From contig JABSRB010000041.1 in NCBI GenBank assembly GCA_013215375.1, forward strand, positions 1-49,574: a stretch of DNA of 49,574 nt, written 5' to 3'. Source of the stretch: Oceanospirillaceae bacterium (GTDB lineage Bacteria; Pseudomonadota; Gammaproteobacteria; Pseudomonadales; Balneatricaceae). The notes under the pieces were generated by a model. It was not told the DNA's origin, ran no database searches, and saw only the letters and a program-made list of their open reading frames with translations. Made by a program: the position numbers and the translations under genes. Below are positions 18,431 through 26,884 of this stretch, in pieces. The stretch's first letter is position 1; each line of letters begins with the position of its first letter.

Positions 18431-19059
18431 TGATCACAGTCGCAAAGTTCACCCGCATGATTGACGGTGATAAAGAAGATTACCAATTTTTAGAACACTT
18501 GGAGAAGGAGTATGCGAACGACGTAGGTGCACGGCTTTTTCAGGCGCTTCAAGCATTGGATGATAGCTTATCTGGCTATCAAGTCACCCGCTTAGAACAT
18601 AGCCTGCAATGTGCTACACGCGCCTATCGAGATGGCGCAGACACCGATTGGATCGTGAGTGTGTTAGTGCATGACATTGGCGATATGTACGCCCCTTATA
18701 ATCACGATCAATACGCCGCTATAGTGTTAGCCCCTTATGTTCGCGAGCAATGTCGTTGGGTAGTAGAGAAACACGGTATATTTCAACGCAAGTATTATGG
18801 CGAACACACAGGTACCGATCCAAACGCGCGCGAGCAGTTTCTAGGTAACCCCTATTACGAAGATGCAGTGTATTTTTGCGAGCACTGGGATCAGAGCAGT
18901 TTTGATCCGCATTATGCTAGCTTGAGCTTGGACTTTTTTAAGCCGCTAATGATGGAAGTGTTTACTCGTGATGCATTTAACTCTAGCGTTGTGCAACACA
19001 ACGCCCGAGTGGAAATGTGTAATGAAGCGCTTGCTGAAAAGAGAAATAACGCGGTATAG
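18430..19059 (+). CDS. tmpB: TmpB-like HD-domain mixed-valent diiron oxygenase
   Basis: A 209-residue HD-domain protein. It keeps six candidate iron ligands, H57 (RLEHSLQCA), H81 and D82 (VLVHDIGD), H92 (YNHDQ), H115 (VEKHG) and D154 (EHWDQ), with spacings close to those of the phosphonate oxygenase PhnZ; ordinary HD phosphohydrolases often have only four. The PhnZ gate Tyr-x-x-Glu is not conserved at the same positions; a Tyr sits at 50. In the Tmp pathway this enzyme turns 1-hydroxy-2-trimethylaminoethylphosphonate into glycine betaine and phosphate with O2. Location 0.8 kb from pstS fits a phosphorus-scavenging role. Function is inferred, not proven. Confidence 0.7.
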   Translation: MITVAKFTRMIDGDKEDYQFLEHLEKEYANDVGARLFQALQALDDSLSGYQVTRLEHSLQCATRAYRDGADTDWIVSVLVHDIGDMYAPYNHDQYAAIVLAPYVREQCRWVVEKHGIFQRKYYGEHTGTDPNAREQFLGNPYYEDAVYFCEHWDQSSFDPHYASLSLDFFKPLMMEVFTRDAFNSSVVQHNARVEMCNEALAEKRNNAV

Positions 19060-19089
19060 ACAGCGTTATTAACAGCGACTGAACTTTAG

Positions 19090-19500
19090 TTACTGGCCAA
19101 AGCTCAGACTGCGAATATGACCGTGGCCATCAATAGCTACTTGCACACATTGAGTCTCAGATATTTTTCGAATATCGGTGCCATCTGGGCATTTACCCCA
19201 AACTTCCACTTTAATCGTCAACGAGCTGTTACCGCGCTCAACAACTTGCGTGTAATAGCTCAGTACTGTGCCCTCAAGCACCGGCGACATAAACTCCATC
19301 GCCCCCACCGAAATGGTAGCCACTCGACCTTTAGAAACTTCACCGGAACGAATTTCCGAAGCCAATACTGCCTTAGCTGCTACCCAGCCACTAAACACAT
19401 CACCAAACATATTCATCGCCTGACTATCTGCCGGCAACATTAAACTCAACTCGCCCGTAGGCGCTAAAGGTTGATCAGAACTATCCATCATTAATACCAA
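19090..19500 (-). CDS. YciA-type acyl-CoA thioesterase (hotdog fold)
   Basis: A 136-residue single hotdog-domain protein that would hydrolyse acyl-CoA esters. The N-terminal stretch PTGELSLMLPADSQAMNMFGDVFSGW places the catalytic Asp-Val-Phe segment, and the GRVATISVGAMEFMSPVLEG strand and SSLTIKVEVW follow the YciA/BACH pattern. Length is typical of the single-domain group. Two further Met codons (residues 4 and 5) could be the start. Its upstream side carries one copy of a palindromic element seen again at 41002-41042. It is convergent with tmpB and not obviously linked to it in function. Confidence 0.88.
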   Translation of the reverse strand: MVLMMDSSDQPLAPTGELSLMLPADSQAMNMFGDVFSGWVAAKAVLASEIRSGEVSKGRVATISVGAMEFMSPVLEGTVLSYYTQVVERGNSSLTIKVEVWGKCPDGTDIRKISETQCVQVAIDGHGHIRSLSFGQ

Positions 19501-19512
19501 TGTCTTATTGTT

Positions 19513-19545
19513 ATTACCATCCTAAATTCGAATCACGAATCTAGG
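19513..19545 (-). repeat. Dispersed palindromic element, copy A
   Basis: On the minus strand CCTAGATTCG, a 5-base loop, then CGAATTTAGGATGGTAAT. The same arms and the same ATGGTAAT tail occur at 41002-41042 with a longer loop. Here it lies between the thioesterase start and the pstS promoter region. Confidence 0.65.
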
Positions 19546-19803
19546 ATTATTTAATCCGATCCCGAGTGTAACTTAAGCGTCTGAACAAAGGGTTAAGCGA
19601 ACGAGATACAAAAATTTGAGCCATTATATATGCATTTATCTCATGCTGACCATCGGGAAAAATTATTTAGCATCTTAGCCACTGCCAAATTTCTTGAGCA
19701 CTAAAACACTTTATAGGTACAAAAGTCACGTATTTAGTTTACATCGTACTGCTGTCTCGACAAAAAAAACAAAAAAGTCACACAAATGTAATTTTTTAAA
19801 GTG

Positions 19804-19821
19804 CTGTCATATCTCTGTCAC
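19804..19821 (+). promoter_or_regulatory. Pho box (PhoB operator) of pstS
   Basis: CTGTCAT-ATCT-CTGTCAC is a match to the PhoB direct-repeat consensus. It sits 78 bases before the pstS start, with a -10-like TAAAGT at 19832-19837. It predicts strong induction of pstS in phosphate starvation. Confidence 0.92.
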
Positions 19822-19898
19822 ATATAACTTTTAAAGTAAGCGCCATCAAACAGACAAACTCAATCAATTTTTCTAACAATAGCTTTCAGGAGCTTAGC

Positions 19899-20870
19899 AT
19901 GAAACCAATGATGAAAATGATGGCCGTGGCCGCACTTTGCACTTCACCACTAGCGCTAAATGCTGCAGACCTATTAGACAAAGATTTGCCGTTATACACT
20001 AAGGCTGCTGGAGTATCTGGCAATCTATCTAGTGTTGGTTCTGACACACTGGCCAACTTGATGACTTTGTGGACTGAGTCGTTCAAGCGTCACTATCCAA
20101 ACATTAACATCCAAATTCAAGCAGCGGGTTCTTCAACTGCGCCACCAGCGCTTACGGAAGGCACATCCAACATGGGCCCTATGAGCCGCAAGATGAAAGA
20201 TAAAGAAGTGGCTGCTTTTGAAAAGAAATACGGTTACAAGCCAACAGCAGTGGCAGTCGCAATCGACGCACTGGCAGTTTTTGTACACAAAGACAACCCA
20301 GTTAAAGGCATGAGCATTCCACAGCTTGATGCTATTTTCTCCTCAACTCGTAAGTGTGGCGGCGAAAAAGATATTACTAAATGGAGCGACGTTGGTTTAA
20401 GTGGCGACATAGGCACTAAGAACATTCAGATTTTTGGTCGTAACTCAGTTTCTGGTACTTATGGTTACTTCAAAAAGAAAGCGTTGTGTAAGGGCGATTA
20501 CCGCAACACTGTCAACGAGCAGCCAGGTTCTGCCTCAGTGGTACAGTCGGTATCCACTTCACTTAATGGTATCGGTTACTCTGGGATAGGTTATAAGACT
20601 TCTTCTGTACGTGCATTACCGTTAGCGAAAAAAGAAGGCGGTGCGTTTATCGCAGCTACGCCTGATAACGCAGTATCGGGAACTTATCCTCTAGCACGTT
20701 TCTTGTACGTTTATGTCAACAAGAAGCCAGGACAGGCCCTACCGCCAATGGAACGCGAGTTCTTCAAGATGGTAATGTCTAAGTCAGGTCAGGAAGTAGT
20801 GGTTAAGGATGGTTACATTCCACTACCTGCTAAAGTAGTTGCCAAGCAAATGAAGGCGCTTGGGCTTTAA
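19899..20870 (+). CDS. pstS: Phosphate-binding protein PstS
   Basis: Periplasmic phosphate-binding component of the high-affinity Pst ABC transporter. A signal peptide ends near LNAAD (about residue 22). The phosphate site is visible in [23 protein letters not shown] (loop with Ser/Thr contacts), MGPMSRKMK and the [12 protein letters not shown] segment. The 323-residue length is normal. It has a consensus Pho box upstream and two hairpins downstream, so it can be expressed apart from pstCAB, whose genes begin 2 kb away after two opposite-strand genes. Separate high expression of the binding protein is usual in this system. Confidence 0.96.
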   Translation: MKPMMKMMAVAALCTSPLALNAADLLDKDLPLYTKAAGVSGNLSSVGSDTLANLMTLWTESFKRHYPNINIQIQAAGSSTAPPALTEGTSNMGPMSRKMKDKEVAAFEKKYGYKPTAVAVAIDALAVFVHKDNPVKGMSIPQLDAIFSSTRKCGGEKDITKWSDVGLSGDIGTKNIQIFGRNSVSGTYGYFKKKALCKGDYRNTVNEQPGSASVVQSVSTSLNGIGYSGIGYKTSSVRALPLAKKEGGAFIAATPDNAVSGTYPLARFLYVYVNKKPGQALPPMEREFFKMVMSKSGQEVVVKDGYIPLPAKVVAKQMKALGL

Positions 20871-20879
20871 TAGACTTTC

Positions 20880-20938
20880 AATCTAAACTCGATTATCGGG
20901 TCTAGATTAGGGATAAAGGGAGCGTTCTTCCTTTATCC
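20880..20938. terminator. Two hairpins between pstS and convergent binding-protein gene
   Basis: The first hairpin pairs AATCTAAACTCG (20880-20891) with CGGGTCTAGATT (20897-20908) with one mismatch. The second is perfect: GGATAAAGG at 20911-20919 and CCTTTATCC at 20930-20938. The second reaches the stop codon of the opposite gene and probably ends transcription from both sides. Confidence 0.7.
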
Positions 20939-21675
20939 TACTCTTTATACTTATCAAATATTTTTTGCAACTCACCATTTTTCTTCATCAATGCCAACTC
21001 TTGGTTGAATACCCCCACAAATGTTACCCACTTCTTAGTAAACATCATTCGATAATCAAAACTACCCACTTTTTGTGTCTTCGAAGAAAATATATTTTGT
21101 AACGAAGGTTCATTTTTGATGATCCAATTAGCCACTGTTTCATTGATAACAGCGGCATCCGCGCGTTTATACAAAGTGCTTTTTAGCATTTTCAGCTCAG
21201 AGGTCTCCACGATCGTTTTTATTTGTCCGCTGTTGAACTGCTCAGTGTACATCGGATATTTATAGCCTAAATGTATCGCTAGCGTCTTACCGATTAAGTC
21301 ACCGGTATTGCCAAAATTCATCGATTGCTTTTTGGTATAAAAGAGTACTTCTTTCATTTCCAGTATTGGGTCAGAAAAAATATATTTATCAGGATTTTTA
21401 CTCCACTCTTTGGCGGTAGCTGTCACATCGGTAAACCCTGCATCCATATGTTTTGTCACGCGTTTTTTAGGCAACTCAACCGTCCTCAGAGTTAAATTAT
21501 GCCTTTGGCTAATGTAATTCATTACATCAAATATAATGCCGCTGTTATCCGCGCCCTGATGAATAAAAAAAGGAGGGTAGCCCCCTAATGTGGTATTTAG
21601 AATGAGATTCTCTTTAGCTTGTAATGGAGATATAACCATCAATAAAGACACCCATATCCAGATATGATTTTTCAT
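20938..21675 (-). CDS. Orphan extracellular solute-binding protein, family 3 (paralogue 1)
   Basis: A 245-residue exported protein with a signal peptide ending near LQAKE (residue 22) and the two-lobed family 3 (amino-acid type) binding fold: NTTLGGYPPFFI, GIIFDVMNYI, IGKTLAIHLGYKYP and NQELALMKKNGELQKIFDKY. The ABC partner genes are absent; the neighbours are the Pst genes. It is a close paralogue of the next gene (same length, shared GYxYP, AAVxNETxANWI, EYRxMF-type segments). Unlike pst genes it runs on the minus strand. Possible roles are a sensor ligand-binding protein or an accessory receptor; the ligand is unknown. Confidence 0.8.
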   Translation of the reverse strand: MKNHIWIWVSLLMVISPLQAKENLILNTTLGGYPPFFIHQGADNSGIIFDVMNYISQRHNLTLRTVELPKKRVTKHMDAGFTDVTATAKEWSKNPDKYIFSDPILEMKEVLFYTKKQSMNFGNTGDLIGKTLAIHLGYKYPMYTEQFNSGQIKTIVETSELKMLKSTLYKRADAAVINETVANWIIKNEPSLQNIFSSKTQKVGSFDYRMMFTKKWVTFVGVFNQELALMKKNGELQKIFDKYKE

Positions 21676-21731
21676 ATAATCCTCAACACATTAAAGTTTT
21701 AGGTCGAATAATTATTAATCGCTCTGCCTAA

Positions 21732-21745
21732 TAAGCGTAGACCAT
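21732..21745 (-). promoter_or_regulatory. Shared upstream motif of orphan binding protein 1
   Basis: On the minus strand ATGGTCTACGCTTA, 57-70 bases before the start of the downstream gene. The paralogue at 21893-22639 has 13 of these 14 bases at nearly the same distance. An AT-rich TTAATAAT that may be a -10 follows it. Confidence 0.45.
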
Positions 21746-21892
21746 GCTTCCAAAAATAGTTACTGAGACACGATACCCGCTGGATACTGGAGAAAGGGAT
21801 AATATTTGGCAAGCACTGGAATGCCAGTCTTTTGCTTACAGGCCTTTGCCATTATTTACCCGCAAAGTTAACACTGAACTCTATTTACATTT

Positions 21893-22639
21893 TTAGTTTT
21901 TTAATTGACCGTATTTTTCAAATATTTTGTTTAGCTCACCATTTTGTTTCATTAAGGCTAATTCTTGATTAAACACACCCGCAAAATTTTGCCACTTTTT
22001 AGAAAACATTACTCGGTATTCATAACTGTCTACTTCATTGTTTGATATAACAAATAATTTTTTTAACAAGCCGTTATTGTTAACTATCCAATTAGCCGTA
22101 GTTTCGTTGACTACTGCTGCATCTATGCGCCTAAAGATGGTACTTTTAAGCATCATCATTTCATTGCTTTCAATCACGGTTTTAATTCGCCCATCATTGA
22201 AGTATTGATCAAACAATGGATAGCGATAGCCGTAATGAATGCCGATTGTTTTACCAAATAAATCTCTAACATTTTCAAATTTTATAGGATGTGTTTTCAA
22301 CGAAAAAAGCACATCCCGCACATTGATTATCACGTCTGAAAAAATATATTTATCAGGATCTTTAACCCATTCTATAGCAGAGGCGTTCGCCCCAAGCTTC
22401 CCCGCATCTAATTGCATTTCGATGCGTTTTTTGGGTAGGCCTACCGTTTCTAACTTCACCCCATGTTTATTGCAAATATAGGACATGACATCATACATAA
22501 TACCGCTTTCATCATTCTCTCCCTTAATAAAAAAAGGCGGAAAACCGCTAGTGGTGGTATTAAAAACAAGGGTTTCCTCAGCGGTAAGCGGCGCACTAAC
22601 CGAGATAAAAAACAGTAAAACGCAAATAATTTTTTTCAT
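21893..22639 (-). CDS. Orphan extracellular solute-binding protein, family 3 (paralogue 2)
   Basis: A 248-residue exported binding protein. The start at 22637-22639 is chosen because MKKIICVLLFFISV is a proper signal peptide and GAGGGTT lies just upstream; the frame extends 15 codons further without these signals. It shares NTTTSGFPPFFI, GIMYDVMSYI, GKTIGIHYGYRYP and a VNETTANWI block with its neighbour. The pair probably arose by tandem duplication, since an upstream motif is duplicated too. The 217 bases between the two genes hold no other gene. No permease or ATPase of the amino-acid type is nearby. Confidence 0.8.
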   Translation of the reverse strand: MKKIICVLLFFISVSAPLTAEETLVFNTTTSGFPPFFIKGENDESGIMYDVMSYICNKHGVKLETVGLPKKRIEMQLDAGKLGANASAIEWVKDPDKYIFSDVIINVRDVLFSLKTHPIKFENVRDLFGKTIGIHYGYRYPLFDQYFNDGRIKTVIESNEMMMLKSTIFRRIDAAVVNETTANWIVNNNGLLKKLFVISNNEVDSYEYRVMFSKKWQNFAGVFNQELALMKQNGELNKIFEKYGQLKN

Positions 22640-22702
22640 ACAACCCTCAGCGGGAAGCAACGAACAAGTCATTAATGCCCCCAAATATATTTACTCTATC
22701 GT

Positions 22703-22716
22703 TAAGCATAGACCAT
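22703..22716 (-). promoter_or_regulatory. Shared upstream motif of orphan binding protein 2
   Basis: On the minus strand ATGGTCTATGCTTA, 64-77 bases before the chosen start. It differs by one base from the motif upstream of paralogue 1, and an AT-rich TAAATATA follows. Confidence 0.45.
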
Positions 22717-22792
22717 TTTTTCAGTAATATTTTTAAGGCATAAAACTGATAGGCGGTAATCAAGTTAAAACTATTTTGGCGCCCCGTTGGCT

Positions 22793-22810
22793 CTGTAACA
22801 TTTCTGTCAC
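22793..22810 (+). promoter_or_regulatory. Pho box (PhoB operator) of pstCAB-phoU
   Basis: CTGTAAC-ATTT-CTGTCAC, with the second heptamer perfect and the first one base off the usual CTGTCAT. It ends 48 bases before pstC. It gives the permease operon its own phosphate control, separate from pstS. The reverse-facing binding-protein gene starts 154 bases away, so effects on it cannot be ruled out. Confidence 0.85.
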
Positions 22811-22858
22811 ATAAACATAATATATTTCGCCTTAGATAACATAACTGGAATCATTTGT

Positions 22859-25132
22859 ATGAGTACTCTATCTGAGTCAAAGAAGCCCGATCTCGATTTC
22901 AATACTCCATCGATGCTGCGGACTCGAAAGTTTCGCGCTTTTAAAAATCGCTTAACGACGCATTCTATCGCCGCCGGTGGTATGAGTATTATCGTGGCTA
23001 TCCTGCTTATTTTCTTTTATTTACTCTGGGAAATAATGCCCCTGTTTAAAGAGGCAAGCATTGAACACTGGCCAGACAACACAGCACAAGTGGGGTACGC
23101 CGTTCCAGGCAAAGGCAGCACCTTATACTTGGCCATTGAAGAACAGGCACAAATTGGTCTACGCATTACCGATACTCAACAGGCAATATTTTTCAAAGCT
23201 AGCAATGGCGAGATAATCTCAGAGCAGCAGCTTAAAGCCCCCGCCAATACCAAAGCGAGTAGTTTTGCCATCGTCTCTGAATCATCGGGGATATTTGCAG
23301 TAGGTTATGATAACGGTGAGGTCATGGTATTCCAGCATAAATACACTAGTACCTACCCCGCCGGAAAACGTCTAATAACCCCATCAATTAGCTATCCTCT
23401 CACTGATGAGCCCATCCAAGTCGCGCAAGGCAACATCGACTTACTGGCGATTTCTAACGATGACGAGAACTGGAGTATTGTCGCCAGCAGCAACGGTGAG
23501 ATTTTTCAAACGAATATCAGCGCTGAAGTGAACCTACTCAGTGAGGAGATAGACATCACCACCCACACACTGTCCATACCTACCCTTGATATTACCGCAG
23601 AGAAATTGTTGTTATTACCGGGCAAGCGCTGGCTATTGGCAGCGACTAAAGAGGGCAAAGTCACGCTGTTTGATTTAGAGGCCGCCCCTGAAAAAATGCG
23701 CGCGCAAGAAGTACAGGCAACGCAGGGCACTATCACTAGCTTTGCGCTGTTACTAGGTAATAACTCACTGATCATTGGCGACAGTCAAGGTTTACTGAGC
23801 CAATGGTTTTTAGTCAGAGATAAACAAAACCAGTGGTCATTGCAAAAGGTCCGCGACTTTGAGACAGCTGCTAAGAGCATTGGCGTGATCACCATGGAGC
23901 ATCGACGTAAAGGCTTTGCAGCCGTTGATGCCAATGGCGAACTCTCTCTCTACAACACTACCGCCAATCGCAAAGTTCTCAGTAGTAAAATAGCACCACA
24001 GCAGATCACAGCCATCGCTTATGCGCCGCGCTCCAATGCGCTATTAATAGAGCAACAGAGGAAAATGACTCTCTGGACAGTGGATAATGAGCATCCTGAT
24101 ATTTCATGGACAGCACTGTGGGAAAAAGTCTGGTATGAAGGTTATGAAAAACCTGAGTACATCTGGCAGTCCTCTGCCTCAAATAATGATTTTGAACCTA
24201 AATACAGCTTAATGCCACTGGCATTTGGCACCTTGAAAGCAGCATTTTACGCCATGTTACTGGCCACTCCGCTGGCTATTTGCGGCGCAATTTACACCGC
24301 TTACTTTATGGCTCCAGCCATGCGGCGCAAGGTAAAACCATTAATCGAATTAATGGAAGCCCTGCCTACGGTAATTTTAGGATTTCTAGCAGGTCTTTGG
24401 CTAGCGCCTTTTATTGAAAACAACTTAGCGGGAATTTTTCTCACCTTGCTCGGTATCCCCCTAGCCATATTGGGCTTTGGCTTTGGCTGGGCTAACTTGC
24501 CTAAATCAATTCGCAACCTGGTACCCCATGGCTGGGATGCCCTACTACTGATCCCCGTGGTGATCTTGGCAACCTTATTGAGTATCTACTTCGCCCACGA
24601 TGTTGAAGGACTGTTGTTCGCCGGTGACCTGCGCCATTGGATCACCGAGGAAGCGGGAATTCCCTTTGATCAACGCAACGCATTAGTGGTCGGTATCGCC
24701 ATGGGATTTGCAGTTATTCCGACGATTTTCACTATTTCAGAAGATGCCATATTTTCAGTACCTAAGCACTTGAGTTACGGCTCCCTTGCACTAGGTGCGA
24801 CTCCTTGGCAAACGTTAGTCAGAGTGGTAATGCCCACCGCTAGCCCCGGAATATTCTCAGCGCTGATGGTGGGAATGGGCCGCGCAGTGGGAGAGACCAT
24901 GATCGTGTTAATGGCCACAGGTAACACGCCCATCATGGACGTCAACATCTTCGAGGGCATGCGGACTCTCGCCGCTAACATCGCGGTGGAAATGCCTGAG
25001 GCCGAAGTCGCCAGTACCCATTATCGAATACTTTTCTTAGCGGCATTTTCGCTATTTTTATTCACTTTTGTCGTGAACACTTGTGCCGAGCTCATCAGGC
25101 ATAGATTGCGCAATAAATACGGTTCGCTGTAA
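22859..25132 (+). CDS. pstC: Phosphate ABC transporter permease PstC, large-domain form
   Basis: Inner-membrane permease of the Pst phosphate transporter. At 757 residues it is more than twice the E. coli protein. One N-terminal transmembrane helix (about 38-62) is followed by a large periplasmic region (about 65-440) with beta-propeller-like repeats (GIFAVGYDNGEVMVF, LLAISNDDENWSIVASSNGEIF, RWLLAATKEGKVTLFDL). The permease core follows, with the ABC coupling motif EDAIFSVPKHLSYGSLALGAT and late helices containing GRAVGETMIVLM. Large PstC forms are known in other marine gammaproteobacteria and Pseudomonas. It opens the pstC-pstA-pstB-phoU operon. Confidence 0.95.
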   Translation: MSTLSESKKPDLDFNTPSMLRTRKFRAFKNRLTTHSIAAGGMSIIVAILLIFFYLLWEIMPLFKEASIEHWPDNTAQVGYAVPGKGSTLYLAIEEQAQIGLRITDTQQAIFFKASNGEIISEQQLKAPANTKASSFAIVSESSGIFAVGYDNGEVMVFQHKYTSTYPAGKRLITPSISYPLTDEPIQVAQGNIDLLAISNDDENWSIVASSNGEIFQTNISAEVNLLSEEIDITTHTLSIPTLDITAEKLLLLPGKRWLLAATKEGKVTLFDLEAAPEKMRAQEVQATQGTITSFALLLGNNSLIIGDSQGLLSQWFLVRDKQNQWSLQKVRDFETAAKSIGVITMEHRRKGFAAVDANGELSLYNTTANRKVLSSKIAPQQITAIAYAPRSNALLIEQQRKMTLWTVDNEHPDISWTALWEKVWYEGYEKPEYIWQSSASNNDFEPKYSLMPLAFGTLKAAFYAMLLATPLAICGAIYTAYFMAPAMRRKVKPLIELMEALPTVILGFLAGLWLAPFIENNLAGIFLTLLGIPLAILGFGFGWANLPKSIRNLVPHGWDALLLIPVVILATLLSIYFAHDVEGLLFAGDLRHWITEEAGIPFDQRNALVVGIAMGFAVIPTIFTISEDAIFSVPKHLSYGSLALGATPWQTLVRVVMPTASPGIFSALMVGMGRAVGETMIVLMATGNTPIMDVNIFEGMRTLAANIAVEMPEAEVASTHYRILFLAAFSLFLFTFVVNTCAELIRHRLRNKYGSL

Positions 25133-25153
25133 GCATTGTAAGGATTTAATAAC

Positions 25154-26842
25154 ATGAAAACATCCGTTTCAAGCTGGGTAAAATCAGGTTCCCCCTGGAT
25201 ATGGCTCAACGCTGGAGCCGTGGCTATCTGTGTCATTATGGTGGTCAGTTTAATAGGCTTAATCGGTGCACGTGGGCTGGCGCATTTTTGGCCCGCCGAC
25301 GTCATGCAAGCCACTTATACTGAGCGGGGAAATTCTCGCACTGTCATTGGCGAAATAGTACAGATAGAACAAGTTAGCGCCATCCAACTCAGAGATGCCG
25401 GTATAGAAGTTGCCACTGACATTGATAGCTTAGAGCGTAAGCTGGTCAAAACGGGTAACCGCGATATCGGCGGCATCGATTTTAGCTGGGTACTCGACAG
25501 AGACCTCAGTGACGTCAGTACTCCTCAAATGCTCTTTACCGCGGAGCGCTACGAGTGGGGTAACCTCTATGGTTACCTTCGCTCGGTCAAACAGGCTGAT
25601 AAAATAGCGTTGGAATACAAGGGCTATGAGCCCAGCGATGCGTACACTAAGCTCTGGAAACTGCTCAATCAAAGTCTGACTCGTGCCAGTAACTTAAAAG
25701 CCCACATTCTAGACATTGAAAAACACGACATTGGCAGTATTAACTACGAGTTAGAAAGGCTTAGACTAAAACAGCGCCGTATGGAGATAGACGGTGACAC
25801 CGACAGCCAGACTCTCGCGGCAATGGCGCGGCGTAAAATAGAACTGTCTGAGCAATACCAAGTACTTGAAGAACAACTGATTAGTTTATACGCAGAGATA
25901 AACCGCGACAGTATTGATGTCGAAGTATCGACTGGCGACATTATCTCAGTGCCCGTGGCCAACTTAGTGCGTATTTTTCGCGCGAACAGTATGGGTGTAT
26001 GGCAAAAATCACTGCACTACCTAGAGAAAATTTGGGAATTTGTCTCGCAAGATCCACGTGAGGCCAATACTGAAGGCGGTATATTCCCCGCCATCTTCGG
26101 CACAGTGATGATGGTCATCTTAATGTCTATTATGGTCACCCCCTTTGGCGTAGTCGCTGCCGTATACTTAAGCGAATATGCCAAGCAGGGATTTACCACT
26201 CGATTTATCCGTATTGCCGTCAACAATTTAGCAGGCGTTCCCTCTATCGTTTACGGCGTATTTGGCCTAGGATTCTTCGTCTATGTGCTCGGCGGCTCCA
26301 TAGACCAGCTATTTTATCCGGAGGCACTACCCTCGCCTACCTTTGGTACCGGCGGTCTACTTTGGGCATCTATCACTCTCGCACTATTAACAGTACCCGT
26401 CGTCATCGTTGCTACGGAGGAAGGCCTCAGTCGGGTGCCAAAATCGCTTAAAGAAGGCTCATTAGCCCTAGGTGCCACTAAGGCAGAAACTTTATTTAAG
26501 ATCATTTTACCCATGACCAGCCCCGCAATGATGACCGGTGTTATTTTAGCAATAGCCCGTGCCGCCGGTGAGGTGGCACCGCTGATGTTAGTCGGCGTGG
26601 TTAAATTAGCACCGACATTACCGCTAAATATGAACTATCCCTACCTGCATTTAGATCAAAAGATCATGCACTTAGGCTTTCATATTTTCGATGTGGGCTT
26701 TCAAAGCCCCAACGTAGAGGCGGCGAGACCATTAGTATATGCCACCGCCTTCTTATTGATATTAGTAATAGCCCTGCTCAACTTATCTGCAGTGGCGATA
26801 CGCAACAGATTACGTGAAAAATACAAAGCTCTGGAAGTTTAA
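25154..26842 (+). CDS. pstA: Phosphate ABC transporter permease PstA, large-domain form
   Basis: Second permease of the Pst transporter, 562 residues. A first helix (about 20-45) is followed by an extracytoplasmic region (about 50-290) with a heptad-like stretch (HILDIEKHDIGSINYELERLRLKQRR). The permease core then has the coupling motif EEGLSRVPKSLKEGSLALGAT and the conserved ARAAGEVAPLMLVGV. Both permeases of this operon carry large extra domains, so they may form one enlarged periplasmic module. It starts 21 bases after pstC. The long coiled stretch is not found in the short E. coli PstA. Confidence 0.95.
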   Translation: MKTSVSSWVKSGSPWIWLNAGAVAICVIMVVSLIGLIGARGLAHFWPADVMQATYTERGNSRTVIGEIVQIEQVSAIQLRDAGIEVATDIDSLERKLVKTGNRDIGGIDFSWVLDRDLSDVSTPQMLFTAERYEWGNLYGYLRSVKQADKIALEYKGYEPSDAYTKLWKLLNQSLTRASNLKAHILDIEKHDIGSINYELERLRLKQRRMEIDGDTDSQTLAAMARRKIELSEQYQVLEEQLISLYAEINRDSIDVEVSTGDIISVPVANLVRIFRANSMGVWQKSLHYLEKIWEFVSQDPREANTEGGIFPAIFGTVMMVILMSIMVTPFGVVAAVYLSEYAKQGFTTRFIRIAVNNLAGVPSIVYGVFGLGFFVYVLGGSIDQLFYPEALPSPTFGTGGLLWASITLALLTVPVVIVATEEGLSRVPKSLKEGSLALGATKAETLFKIILPMTSPAMMTGVILAIARAAGEVAPLMLVGVVKLAPTLPLNMNYPYLHLDQKIMHLGFHIFDVGFQSPNVEAARPLVYATAFLLILVIALLNLSAVAIRNRLREKYKALEV

Positions 26843-26884
26843 TTTTTCACATCGAACAATAGCAGTACAACAGGACAGATAAAT

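Larger units (their letters stand above)
19501..19898. promoter_or_regulatory. Non-coding region upstream of pstS
   Basis: This 398-base gap separates the divergent thioesterase and pstS genes. It holds palindromic copy A near its left end and a consensus Pho box near its right end. The middle (about 19560-19800) is AT-rich with no plausible reading frame. A -10-like TAAAGT lies some 10 bases past the Pho box, and CAGGAG precedes the pstS ATG. Confidence 0.7.
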
